Both the position numbers and the translations under genes were made by a program. A stretch of DNA of 64,000 bases. Origin: Carya illinoinensis (lineage: Eukaryota > Streptophyta > Magnoliopsida > Fagales > Juglandaceae). The stretch is taken from the NCBI RefSeq assembly GCF_018687715.1, contig NC_056760.1:25327001-25391000 (forward strand). The letters run 5' to 3'. Every line of letters begins with the position of its first letter. Position 1 is the stretch's first letter. This document shows, in pieces, positions 10,687 to 20,766 of the stretch. Below the pieces are notes generated by a model that saw only the letters and a list, made by a program, of their open reading frames with translations, ran no database searches and was not told the DNA's origin.

Positions 10687-12400
10687 CCACTACCCCTTTA
10701 TTCTCGATTTCTTTTTTAGAAAATCTTCACCCAAACATACCATTTCTCCCCTAAAAAAGGACATCCAATGGGAATGTGCCACGTAGACAACCCATTTTCA
10801 AACCTTGTGTCTGCATTACAGAGAAACCCTCCTTTTCCAACATCTCTCTCTTTCTCTCTCTCTCTCTAGCCTCACCCACTCTTGAAAGTGCCATCGAGCC
10901 TGAGCCCCACCTGCACCACTGCTTCCCTCCTGTTGAGCCCTAGCCCCACCCTTGCCTCCCTCCTGTCTCTTTGTCTTGTTTCTCTCCTGCACGCGAACCC
11001 ATTCCAAACAAGTGAGGAACGTGCCTCAACCTTCTCTGCCCCCTCTCCACCAGTCTCTCCACCGTTGTTTTTGGCCCCCTCTTCCATTTCTCCTGACTAG
11101 CATAAAAAAGCCCCTCTATCTAGAAACCCCTCACTACTAGCCCCTGATTGTACCAACTCTCACGTCTTACTCGACCAGAGCCAAAGAGGATCAAGACCAA
11201 TATTGTCTACCCAGTACCGCCGCCGACATCTTTCTGGCATCAACTTAGTGCCACCAATGACGGATAGAGACTCTGGTATGCCCTTCTAAGCTTATTCTCT
11301 GGACTTGATATGAGATTGCAATTACTTACTATGATTTTGCGTTTGAGTGTGGGTTTGATTTTGGTTTGAGAGTGGGTTTGATTATGGGTTTAATTGTGGT
11401 TTGATGCCATTGGAGTTTATCTAAGATTGCAATTGCTTACTATGATTTTCAATTTCAGAGTGTGTTTGATTGTGGTTTGATGCCATTGAATTGTGGTTTG
11501 ATGTCATTGGATTGCGGGTTGATTGTTGGCATTGCGATTTGTACCATATATTAGTGCTATTTTTTTCAAAATTTTGGAGAGTTCGTGACATGCCAAATAA
11601 GAACATTATCTTACACACCATATTTAGGTGTCTTGAACAAGGAATATGTGACTTAATTTACCTAATTTTAAACACAATATGATGAACTCTAAAGCATACA
11701 AAAGCCAATCTTGCAGGGATCACCTAAGTATCTGATCAGAGTGCCACACTCATTCAAGCCACCAAACAATAATTGCACTTCAAAAAACTGAAGAGAAGGG
11801 GAGAGGATTGGGAAAGAAGACACAAAATGTGTTCTTTGAAAAACAAAAAAAAAAAGGTGGAGATTTGTTTGTTTGTGTTTTCTTGCTTTATAGGAAATCA
11901 AGAACAAGAGATTCTTTAAGGCAACATTTGGACAAAAAAAAAAAAAAATTGCTTATTTCAACACCAAGGCATTACATTGCAGGCCATGAAGAAATTTGCT
12001 TATTTCGCCTACTCTATTAAAAACTCACCCTCAATGAATTTTGTCATCTAGGTAGGAACAAGTTAGAAGGGCATTTTTATACCCATGAACTGAATTCTCA
12101 TTCCTCCAGAGAATAAGCTTAGAAAGGGGATTTTTCTGAGGCATTTTTATACCCGTATTGTTTCTTTAAATGCATTTGACCATAGCCGCGCTGGTGATTT
12201 TCAGCATATTTGATGTGCTATGTTCCCCACTTAGTTATCATATTAACTTCATAACCAACCCTGAAATGGTATAATATTGAATCTGGAATTATAGTTTGGA
12301 CCCCTGAAGTGATGGATTGAGTTCAGAATGCCTTATTTTTATTTTCCATGCTTATACTATAAATCTTCCTCAATTGTACCAACTTAATTTCTTTTTCTTT
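10687..12400. other. Intergenic region with pyrimidine-rich tract and internal duplications
   Basis: A (CT)n-rich tract lies at 10844-10868, followed by a C-rich Pro/Ser-coding stretch (10880-11100) with no domain. A segment containing AGATTGCAATTRCTTACTAT is duplicated at about 11311 and 11414, followed by several TTTGATTGTGGTTTGATG units to 11520. An 18-bp sequence at 11285-11302 recurs inverted at 12106-12123. No gene supported. Confidence 0.5.
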
Positions 12401-12439
12401 TCACTTGAGAGTGCTTACTTCCTTCTCATTTTCCAGTGA

Positions 12440-12870
12440 ATGACATGTTCCGAATCTAATTCGGAACAAAGTTCTTGGACTACAAAAGGGGAAGAGAAAG
12501 CTACTTTGGAGAGACCATTGTGCTATTGTGGCATGCAATCCAAGTTACGGATTTATGGAAAAAATAATAGTTTTGGTATAAGATTTTACAATTTTTCAAA
12601 CTACAAGATCAATAAAAAATGTGTCTTTTTGAATGAATTGATCTTTAAAGTGAATAAAGCAACTACTATAAGATAATGTTGGAGTACTTCATGAATGTGT
12701 AGAAATCGAACAATCCAAATTCAAAATAATAGCAAAGAAGTACAAAGGAATCTTAAAAGTGTTAATCATGTCATGGTTATTTTTTATGGTAATTTGTGCT
12801 GTCATTTTTTTTGTTTCTGAACAACTACAATGTATGCCACCAGTGCTACAACTCACTTAACCCATTTTAA
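12440..12870 (+). pseudogene. GRF-type zinc-finger protein pseudogene
   Basis: The frame 12440-12676 begins with a Ser/Glu-rich leader and then reads 'PLCYCGMQSKLR', the first half of a GRF-type zinc finger (consensus C-x-C-G...R-R-F-Y-x-C). The expected 'GRRFYGC' is degraded to 'GIRFYNF', so the third zinc ligand is lost. At about 12770-12825 the sequence codes a hydrophobic segment ('SWLFFMVICAVIFFV') like the C-terminal membrane helix of small plant GRF proteins, in another frame or exon. Likely dead. Confidence 0.6.
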
Positions 12871-12888
12871 CAATTTTTTTAGTAAAAC

Positions 12889-13030
12889 GTATTGAATATG
12901 TGATGAATATAATGGAAATTTGTAGCATGTTTATGAATGTACTGAATATGTGCTGAATGTAATGAGAATTTGTGACATGTTTATGAAGTATTGAATATGT
13001 GCTAAATGTAATGGAAATTTTGGACATGTG
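12889..13030. repeat. Three-copy minisatellite, about 50-bp unit
   Basis: Three consecutive units (12889-12938, 12939-12987, 12988-13030) share TATTGAATATGTGCTGAATG, then TAATGGAAATTTG, then CATGTTTATGAA, with scattered changes. Confidence 0.75.
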
Positions 13031-13577
13031 CTAGCATTCTTTTTGGGCAACCTATTTGGACAGATTGTGGACAGCAAACAAGATAAAAGCTAATAGAATC
13101 TGAGTCTAAAAATACAACTCCATAACATTAACATGCTCCAGAATCTTGTAATACAACTCCATATATAACATTTCCATTATATCATTTCCATAACATTTAC
13201 AAAACATGCTCCAAAATCTAAAAACACAACTCCATAACATTTTCAAAATATTAACCTACGGCAAAATCTATAAATCTATCAATCGTCGCAGTCCTCCAAC
13301 TTCATATTCTGTCTAAGGCAACCAAGGCAGTTCCTCACTCTTGTTAACCATAACATTAAAAAAAACAATAGAAATAGGAAGAATGTTTTCAAAAATAGCA
13401 CATCATGTTCGATGCCCAGATGTTTATAAACACAAATTTAAATACCAAGCTCATGTTTGAACCGATAGATCCAAACATAGTTGTATTTCCAAGATCCCTA
13501 CATACAAGATAATAAACCATAAAAAATCCTTTTATTATATTAAAACACACAAAATGAAAAACACACATTTCTAAACT
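13031..13577. other. Intergenic, imperfect short duplications
   Basis: Repeated phrases of the form ACAACTCCATAACATT and ACATGCTCCARAATCT recur between 13110 and 13250. No gene recognised. Confidence 0.5.
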
Positions 13578-13983
13578 TTAAACCAACCTCACTAAAGGAC
13601 AATTGTTCTTACCATGACTCTCAGTCTTGCAAATGCTATAATGTCTTTTCTTCATGGCTTGAATCTCATTCAAGTTTTTTGCTCTCAACGATTTTGGTTG
13701 GCCTTTCGTTGGCACCCGTAGAGGATTTTGTAAAATTTGTGAAAAATTTGATATAACTTATGATTTTAACATTTGTGACTCATTCTTTGATGTGTCTCCA
13801 CCTTCTACATTTTTTTCTCCTTCAATATTTTCCATCAAGAGCAACTCCTTGTGGACCTTGTCTAAGGCAAGAGAGAGGTGGTTCAATCTCTGTATTGATT
13901 GTGAGTCAAGTTCTACAATATCGTAAAATTACATCATCAACTTACTTTTTCTTATAATTGGCTCATCCTGTGTCATCACATAC
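13578..13983 (-). pseudogene. FAR1-related pseudogene, C-terminal part (left of the CACTA insertion)
   Basis: Read on the minus strand, from the CACTA edge downwards, the sequence codes 'MTQDEPIIRKSKLMM', then a Leu-rich segment 'RLNHLSLALDKVHKELLLM'. After a non-coding gap (probably an intron) it codes 'PTKGQPKSLRAKN' and a C-x2-C...H-x4-C knuckle ending at a TAA (13578-13580). This is the C-terminal layout of plant FAR1-related sequences: zinc-binding region after the SWIM domain. An in-frame TAA near 13930 shows it is decayed. Its upstream half lies at 34360-34535, across the CACTA element. Confidence 0.7.
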
Positions 13984-14245
13984 CACTACAAGAAAAAGGA
14001 CTTTTTGCGGCTATTTTTATTACCGGCGATAGAATTATGGTCGCAAAAAGCTGATTTTTAAATTTTGGTAAATCTTTTGTGTCAATAATAAAAGTAGCCG
14101 CAAAAAGTAATTATTTCCAGCTGTTTTTGTTCACCTGAAATAATATAGCCGCAAATACCCCGTTTTATAAAACAAAATTGTCATAACAAAGTTTCCGCCG
14201 TTAAAAAAGTTTTGTTACGGCGACTTTTTGTATTATTAAGGCGAC
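13984..14245 (+). repeat. CACTA left subterminal repeat region
   Basis: Multiple copies of TTGCGGCTA, ACCGGCGA, TAGCCGCAAA and related motifs in both orientations. In CACTA elements such arrays are the binding sites of the TnpA-type protein. Confidence 0.8.
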
Positions 14246-14289
14246 TTGATAGGCGCCTTAATAGATTTTCTACACTTACTCCTCCCGAC

Positions 14290-14460
14290 TCTTATTTTCC
14301 CACGCGGACCCATTTTCCCTCTCTTTCTCACTCTCTCTCTCTTTCTGTCTGCACGGAGGTTTTGGTTCACTGGTAGCCGAACCATCTTCTCGCCGTCGTC
14401 TCGCCACCGCATTCTCGCCGTCGTCTCGCCGCCGTCTTCTCGCCGGTGAGTTTCTTTTAT
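14290..14460 (+). promoter_or_regulatory. Probable 5' leader of the CACTA gene with splice donor
   Basis: A pyrimidine-rich tract ending in tandem CTCGCCGTCGT/CTCGCCGCCGT units (14389-14452) is followed by CCGGTGAGT, a good splice donor at about 14453. A GC-rich leader just inside the 5' terminus with a donor site fits a spliced transposase transcript. The transcription start is not resolved. Confidence 0.4.
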
Positions 14461-15305
14461 GCTCTATCACTTTCTCTCGCTCTCTCTCTCTCTCTCTGTC
14501 TCTCTTTGTCTCTCTCTGTAACTCATTTGTTTCTGAACACCCGAATCAATCGGTCGTATCGCTTGTAATTTTGGGGTTGATAGATGTATCTAATTTAGTT
14601 GTTTTACGTTTTGGTCTTTGATTTTAAAATATACCTCTCGTTATTTAGCCATATGGATTGTCTAGTTTGCTTATAAAAGGGGAAAAAATGGTGGTGTAAA
14701 CTGAGACCCACGGTGTTGTATCTCTTCCTCCCTTTCGGTTGCTTTATGGTTGTGAAGATATTTGGTTGTCAATGGTTCTAAAGATTTCTAGTTGGATGGT
14801 TTGCTTTTAATAATGAGTGTTTCTCTCTAATTTTATTTGTTGTATGGGTATTTTAATTCGTTCCAATATATAGCAAAAGCATTTAAGCCCAACATTGAAA
14901 CTGTATCAGGGGCACTCTACTCGGATCAGTAAATATATTAGGGTTGTTTTAGTCCATGATGGGATCTGTAGAAAGGTAGTCTGGGCTAAAGACATCACCT
15001 TGGATTCCTACGGGCAAAGATACAAAGATTTGTGATTATTAGCCTGAATTTGGCTCAGTTGGGTTGGGTTGGGTGTGCATTGGGTTTTTCATTAGTTGAG
15101 GTTTAAACTTGACTTGGGTTGGATTGGATTGCGCCTAGTCTTGATATCATGGACACATTGAGAATTGAAGGAATGTAGTTTACTTGTTCAGTAGTTATAC
15201 CTCTTAACATCAGTTGCTTTATTCCTCAAAATACCAAACCAATTGATTCTTCACATATAACTTGATTTGATTTGAAACACTCACCAACATATTTTTCCAT
15301 TACTA
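14461..15305. other. CACTA interior, no gene recognised
   Basis: Begins with (CT)n runs (14471-14500). Contains a GGGTTGGGTT stretch near 15060-15080. No coding domain seen; could be intron of the CACTA transcript. Confidence 0.5.
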
Positions 15306-15310
15306 ATAGA

Positions 15311-15960
15311 TTTTTTTTTTGTTTTTTTTTTTTTAAAGAAAAGTGGATGAATACCCACACTAAGATTAAAATATTGAGTAACATGAACATCCAGATAAGA
15401 AAAGGTCTACCAATAAAACTGACTATCAATTAAGTCTTGTCGGAAATATATAAAAACTCAAGCTGCTTTGAAACTCTGATTTCATTGAAACAATCTCACC
15501 ATCCAAACATACAACAGCAGAAAATTCATAACAAAATTGGGAAACAGATATAAAAACTATGCTTAGGAAGCATTCTCCTTTTTCAGTTTTGCGAGCTCTT
15601 GCCTTACCAGTCCAGCCCTCTTAATCTTTGCCAACATAAGTTTGAACCTATCAAAGTCAGTTAGAGAAGCCCTTCTCTTCTGAACAATTAACTTTCTGCC
15701 CCAGGAACTATTCTCCCACTTTTTCTTAACATCAGCTTTCTCCATAGCATCAAGCAATTCCTTCTTCTTAGGAACCCTCTTAATGTCAATTTTAAGGTCA
15801 GTGAGAGAGAGCCTCTTGAAATTCATTTGGGATCTTTCCATATCAAGGGCATCCACGAGAGCTCAGTTCTAGTTGATGACATCGACGATGACAACGAGTT
15901 TGCCATAGTCTTCGCCGTAGTTGACAAGGGCGACCCTCCCGATCATTTCACCCAGTAGGG
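15311..15960 (-). pseudogene. RPL14: Processed pseudogene of ribosomal protein eL14 (RPL14)
   Basis: On the minus strand the intronless frame contains '[20 protein letters not shown]', '[20 protein letters not shown]' and '[20 protein letters not shown]', the well-known C-terminal half of plant 60S protein L14, ending at a stop at 15563-15565. Upstream, '[20 protein letters not shown]' continues the N-terminal half. It is broken by in-frame TAG (15869-15871) and TGA (15863-15865), and the true N-terminus is altered near 15940-15960. About 225 bp past the stop lies a T-run on the plus strand (15311-15334, one G), i.e. a poly(A) tail on the minus strand. No introns plus a tail indicates reverse transcription by LINE machinery into the CACTA element. 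No target duplication confirmed. Confidence 0.85.
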
Positions 15961-18335
15961 AAAGCAAAAAGCCCTCTTATAAAACCCATGGAGGGAATTA
16001 ATTAAATGTGGTGCTGAAGTTGACAAGAAGGCCAAAATGACACCCATTGATCTCTTGAAATGTACCTCTCGTGATTTTAAAATGTACCTCTCGTGATTTT
16101 GGCTTTTGGCTTATTCAATGATAAAAGATCTGTGAATAGTTTTAATTTCTACACATACTCTAATCCCCTGGATCCTCATGTGTATGCTGGTTGTATTTAA
16201 AATATGTGTCATCAATTAATATAATTAATGATAATAAAAACTTAAATTCAAAGTAGCATGAATATAGTCCTATAGACTAATAATATAACTTGTAGAGTTC
16301 GGAAACTGGAAGCATGCTACTTCAAATATAGATATACAAACACGACGACTAGAAACTATTATTTTCTAGTCAAGGTATTCTGGAAGATGTGAACAAAAAA
16401 AAAAAAAAAAAAAAAAAAAACTGGACAGACCTACAATAATCTTCCAATACTTGTCGAAAATAACTTCTGTATTAATCTATATATATATATATATATATAT
16501 ATGTTTTTGTTTTTCAAAGTGTACAACATACTTGCCCAAACAGTGCAAAGTTGCAAACTATGCCCGTTTGTCCAGTTGGCCTGGTTTGGGAGAGTACAAA
16601 CTAGTGAATTTTTTTGCATATTTTTTCATATCAACTTATGAAAATACACTAGATCAGATGGGGTTGAGGGGCATATTTAGAGAACATCCTAACATCGTTC
16701 ATACTATAAAGATCCCACTTTTTGAGGTGCTTCTTCTATCATAATTAGTTCCTCTTCACAATTAACTTCATAATTAGTTCTATCATAATCTGTTATATCT
16801 ATATATAACTAACTAACTATAGATAGTTTAATTATGACACACGTAAGTAGTACTGCATGCATCCTTGTTTGAAACTAATTTTGGCTATATATGTACATAT
16901 TTGACTAACTTTCACTCAAATTTACACAGTGGCCGCTTGATGATCAAGGGATAACATTCCTTATTTCAAGAGATTAATTAAATATTTCAAACCCCAAGTA
17001 AATATAAATTAGAAATTAAAGTTCAAATAGGTTGAAGAGTTCTATACGTACAAGTACTAAATCTTTCAAGTTTCAGAAGCTACCTACACGTAATTATTTA
17101 ATAATAATATTCTAAAATATGTGTTAGACCAATCAAGTACTTGTATTAATCCAAGGTAAGCGTGCTAGGACAATATATATATATATATATATAAATGTTG
17201 TATATAACAAATTTTGCAAGAATAGCTGGCTATGACCTATCTCGGTTGTTTCCAACTTCGTATATGCAGAAACTGATCAGGAATATATGTTGAATATGAG
17301 ACAAGAAATGAGAAAAAGTATGATTAATTAATTAGACTTCTCTCGTAATTATTAATAGCTGATAGATAGCTACTTGTTCCTGTGTAGCTAGGCTTTTAAC
17401 CATGCAGTAGGTCAAAAGGCTGAATTACTTTGGGTGTCCTGTTTTTAGTACTCATCGACATTGGTGGGGTGAGTAGCTGTACATAATTGAGCTATATGTA
17501 AAAGATCATAAGTTGGACATATGGGCAAATTCCCCTAATTCTACTGAATGGGTAGCAGCTTATACTTTTTGCTCCTAGTGTTTAAAAATGTGTTTAGCTT
17601 TTAAGCCTTTTATCTAGATATTATTTTTGCATTTGGTTCAGATCCTTTTGTTTTTTTTTTCTGCTTGTGGAAGTCTTTAGTCTCTTCAAACATCTTCCAT
17701 TTCTTATATCCCTGATTATACACTTGATTTTGCTCTCCTTTAATACACTCTTGATTTTGTTCTGATTATCCCTAATTTTTTGCTTTGAATTTATATAATC
17801 TTCTTCTAAATTTTTCTTTGTAAATCATTTGGGCATCCTTTTTAAAAATCAGGGTGCTCTTTCATTTAGTCTTCTGATATTCATATGTTTGCTGTGACTG
17901 CTGGCACTAGATAAATTAATTGAATCTTGACTATATATTCATGCATGGAAAACCCATTTATAACGATTTTTTGTATGCACATGGACCAACTGTCTATATA
18001 TTCAGATTAATATTTTATTTCCCTTTTTCAGTAATATGTTTGAACAATACTACTTGCCATGTTGGATTTTTCTGAAATGGAGTTTACTGTGATCAGAATC
18101 CAACAGTCACAAAAAAGAATCACCCCGTTGGCTGATTCCAACTAATTTGTAGGAGAAATCTTTAGATCAAGAGAATGCAGTACAAGTATATTGTTCTATT
18201 TCTATCTCTCCCACTTTTTCCTCTTCCCAAGTTTTTTTTTTATTGTTCTTACAAATTGACTTAACCTATGATTTACGTGGCATTGTGCATGTGGTCATTC
18301 CTTATTAAACAACTCTTGCACGTCTACTTATTTCT
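15961..18335. other. CACTA interior, non-coding
   Basis: AT-rich. A 21-bp phrase AAATGTACCTCTCGTGATTTT is tandemly repeated at about 16058-16100, and a near copy sits at about 14625. A 26-base A-run (16395-16420) and (AT)n runs (16479-16502, 17171-17192) are present. No coding domain seen. Confidence 0.5.
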
Positions 18336-19297
18336 AGATGGACAATAGTTGGATGCAAATACGAGAGTAATGAACAAGCACTCGCAAATGTGCCACCGTT
18401 GGTGACACCAACCAACTAGGTGAAGTTATGCGCTCGATATGCAAGCGAGTATAAGGTAAGTTGAAAGTCAAATATTGAATTAACGTTGCTTTGATCAGAA
18501 TATTTTTGCAACACTGTTTGATATTTGTTAAGCTTGACATGTGTGATTACTTTCATGTATATCATGTCTCGTGTGAGTGCAGCGAATGTCTGAACGAAAT
18601 AAAGGTAATAGAGATAAGCAAGAAAACAATCACACGGCTAGAAGAAGGTCATTTGTACGCCTAATGGAGATGAGGGTAAGTCAATTAAGCTCGACATGCA
18701 AGATGCACATCAATGAGAACTTAGTGTGATATAGTTTAAGTGTCTAATGAATTTAATTTGCTTGTATTGGCAGTCTGGGAATGAGGAGAATTTGGTAGAT
18801 TTTTTTAAAGAAGTGAGGTGGTCAAAGAAAAAGAACAAATTTGTGACTCCCATTGCTAAAGAGAAATATGTGAGTGTTAAAGTGCTAGCTAAATTAATAT
18901 GGGTTCAATTGCCAATTTATTATATGGTGTTGTCTAACTACAACCAACTTACTAACATTTGTGATTTTCCAATGGTTAATAGCTGGAGATGGCTGCAAAG
19001 ATGTCAGAGCTGGAGCCGGAGAAGAGGACTAATGAGGCTGCAGCAACAATCTTTAAGGAAGTTTTGGGCCAAAGATCAGGGTATGTAAGGGGGCTTAGCG
19101 AGATGGTTATTCCGGAGTCATCTAGAGAAGCAACTGATGCCCAAATAGCGGAGTTAACTGAACGTGCAGAAAGGTTTGAGAAAGCTGCTTCAGAGTATAA
19201 GGGCCAACTTGATGACTTACGAGCGAATGTCATGATGCTAATGGAGAGACAAGTTGAATACGACAAATTCATGGAGAGATATGAGTCAGAGCGGTAG
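18336..19297 (+). pseudogene. TnpA-like plant transposase gene remnant (Ptta/En/Spm family), multi-exon
   Basis: Four segments with good GT-AG borders: about 18336-18455, 18583-18675, 18774-18869 and 18983-19297. Internal exons of 93 and 96 nt keep the frame. Exon 1 codes 'LANVPPLVTPTN' then an in-frame TAG where Trp is expected, then 'VKLCARYASEYK'. Exon 2 codes 'MSERNKGNRDKQENNHT'. Exon 4 has 'VLGQRSGYVRGLSEMVIP' followed by a C-terminal coiled coil rich in Glu/Ala/Arg ('ELTERAERFEKAASEYK'). This order is that of the plant Ptta/En/Spm transposase family (Pfam Transposase_24), the TnpA-type DNA-binding accessory protein. The stop in exon 1 and the missing TnpD partner suggest a remnant. Confidence 0.75.
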
Positions 19298-19879
19298 ACG
19301 CAGGGAGAGTCTCATAGAGAGACTCAGGGACCTGCATAGTTAATATTTGGCCATGAACCATTTTTTGTGAATTTTGATAAGGAGATGAAGGTGAAAGTAA
19401 TATACTTTTCACAAAATGCCTCCTACTTAGTTAATATTTTGTTTAGGGTCTAATGGTGTGGGGTAGGTAGTGTAAGGTTAGGTGTTGTGGATATTTTTTA
19501 GCTTATGCCATTTTACATTTCTGTTGCCACCAACTGCTCACATGAAAGTTATTGGTCATTGGGTCAAACTACTACAACAAGTAAGTAATGTCCTACACCC
19601 ATAGGCTTTTTTATGTTCTGATTTGAATTCTTAACGATTAGCATTGCATACTTATTTGCATGTTATGATTGACTTCGATTGAATAGTTTAAGAAAGAAAA
19701 TCATCCCTCTTTGGTGCTACTGCAGTTTTGATTTCTCCTAAACCATCTGGAAACCTATGAAGTATATATGAGGCCTATTTCGTATCTCTTCCTTTTTTTG
19801 TATCACTTAGTATCTTTCTGTTAAAATTTCCTTGTTAAGAGCTTAAAAATTCTGTCGATTAGTATTATAGACTGACTAT
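19298..19879. other. CACTA interior between TnpA-like gene and MADS exon
   Basis: No coding domain. Probably 3' untranslated sequence of the TnpA-like gene followed by sequence captured with the MADS exon. Confidence 0.4.
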
Positions 19880-19891
19880 TTGGTTTTATCA

Positions 19892-20103
19892 ATGAAGCGT
19901 CGAGTGATGGTTTCCAGGAAAATGACGAGTAAGAAAATTCAGATGAAGAGGATCGACAACACCACAGCACGGCAAGTGACTTTCTCTGAGAGGAGGAAGT
20001 GCATATTTAAAAAGGTTCTGGAGCTCTCAACTCTCTGCGAGGCTGAAATAGGGCTCATTGTCTTCAGGGCTACCGGAAAGCTCTTTGATTACGGCAGCCC
20101 AAG
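19892..20103 (+). pseudogene. Captured first exon of a type II MADS-box gene (SVP/AGL24-like)
   Basis: From the ATG at 19922 the sequence codes one complete MADS domain: '[20 protein letters not shown]', then '[20 protein letters not shown]', then '[10 protein letters not shown]'. It stops at a splice donor AAG|GTTTCT after 20103. The 182-nt exon is the usual size of a plant MIKC-type first exon, and the wording is closest in my judgement to the SVP/AGL24/JOINTLESS group. An upstream in-frame ATG at 19892 adds ten residues. No stop interrupts the domain. However, conserved residues are changed: Lys to Glu in the S-K-R-R motif, Gly to Cys after it, and Ala to Val in F-K-K-A. No I, K or C domain exons follow before the CACTA end, so this is a gene fragment carried by the transposon. 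Confidence 0.8.
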
Positions 20104-20766
20104 GTTTCTCTCCCTCTCTCACTCCTCTTTACTTATAGAGGAACATATATCCTATTTATTAAAGTAAGTACGTAGCTGACTATGATTTATGAAGATTGAC
20201 TTGTTCGTGCATTCACTAATTGGTTGAAAGAGTGCTAGATGCTTAATTGGCCAAGATTTATTTCTCTGTTTTGTTGGTAAAGTTTCTAGAACTGATGGAT
20301 GCTGTAGGTGAGAAGTGATTGCTTTGCATACAGAGTTTCTAGTGATAAAGAATGGTGTCTCCCTACACAGGATTAGATATAGTTTTATTTATATGTGTGG
20401 GTGTTAGTTCTGAACAACAACAAGCTAACCACTGCAATTTGAATGAGTATTTAAGAATTAATTTCCGGCTAATATCAGAATATAACTGATTAATAACCAG
20501 TCACCGTCCAAATTTTTCCTGACTTTTGAATCGGTTCAAACCCAAGCTGTTTTCGAGCTAAACTTTTCCATTTTAGTCATGCAATGATTAAATAATTTAT
20601 GTTCATTTTCAGATTAGAAATCAGATAAATTATTCCCAGCTGTCTTCATTGTATACGTCGTGTTTAGTTCAAGTGAAAACTTGAATAGGTTGTCTTTCAA
20701 TTATAATTAATGTTGATATTAAATGTGGAAAAATGATACTTGTAATCTTGAGTAGCTCAATTAGGT
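20104..20766. other. CACTA interior, probable captured MADS intron sequence
   Basis: Non-coding sequence after the MADS exon donor and before the retrotransposon insertion. No second MADS exon seen. Confidence 0.4.
20762..20766. repeat. Target-site duplication, left copy
   Basis: TAGGT, repeated exactly at 32402-32406 on the far side of the chromovirus. Confidence 0.9.

Noticed and set aside
10882..11140. Ser/Pro/Leu-rich open frames on both strands
   Set aside because: C/T-rich composition gives open frames by chance; no domain, no splice partners recognised.
13760..13957. Plus-strand open frame of 65 codons
   Set aside because: Antisense to the FAR1-related coding sequence.
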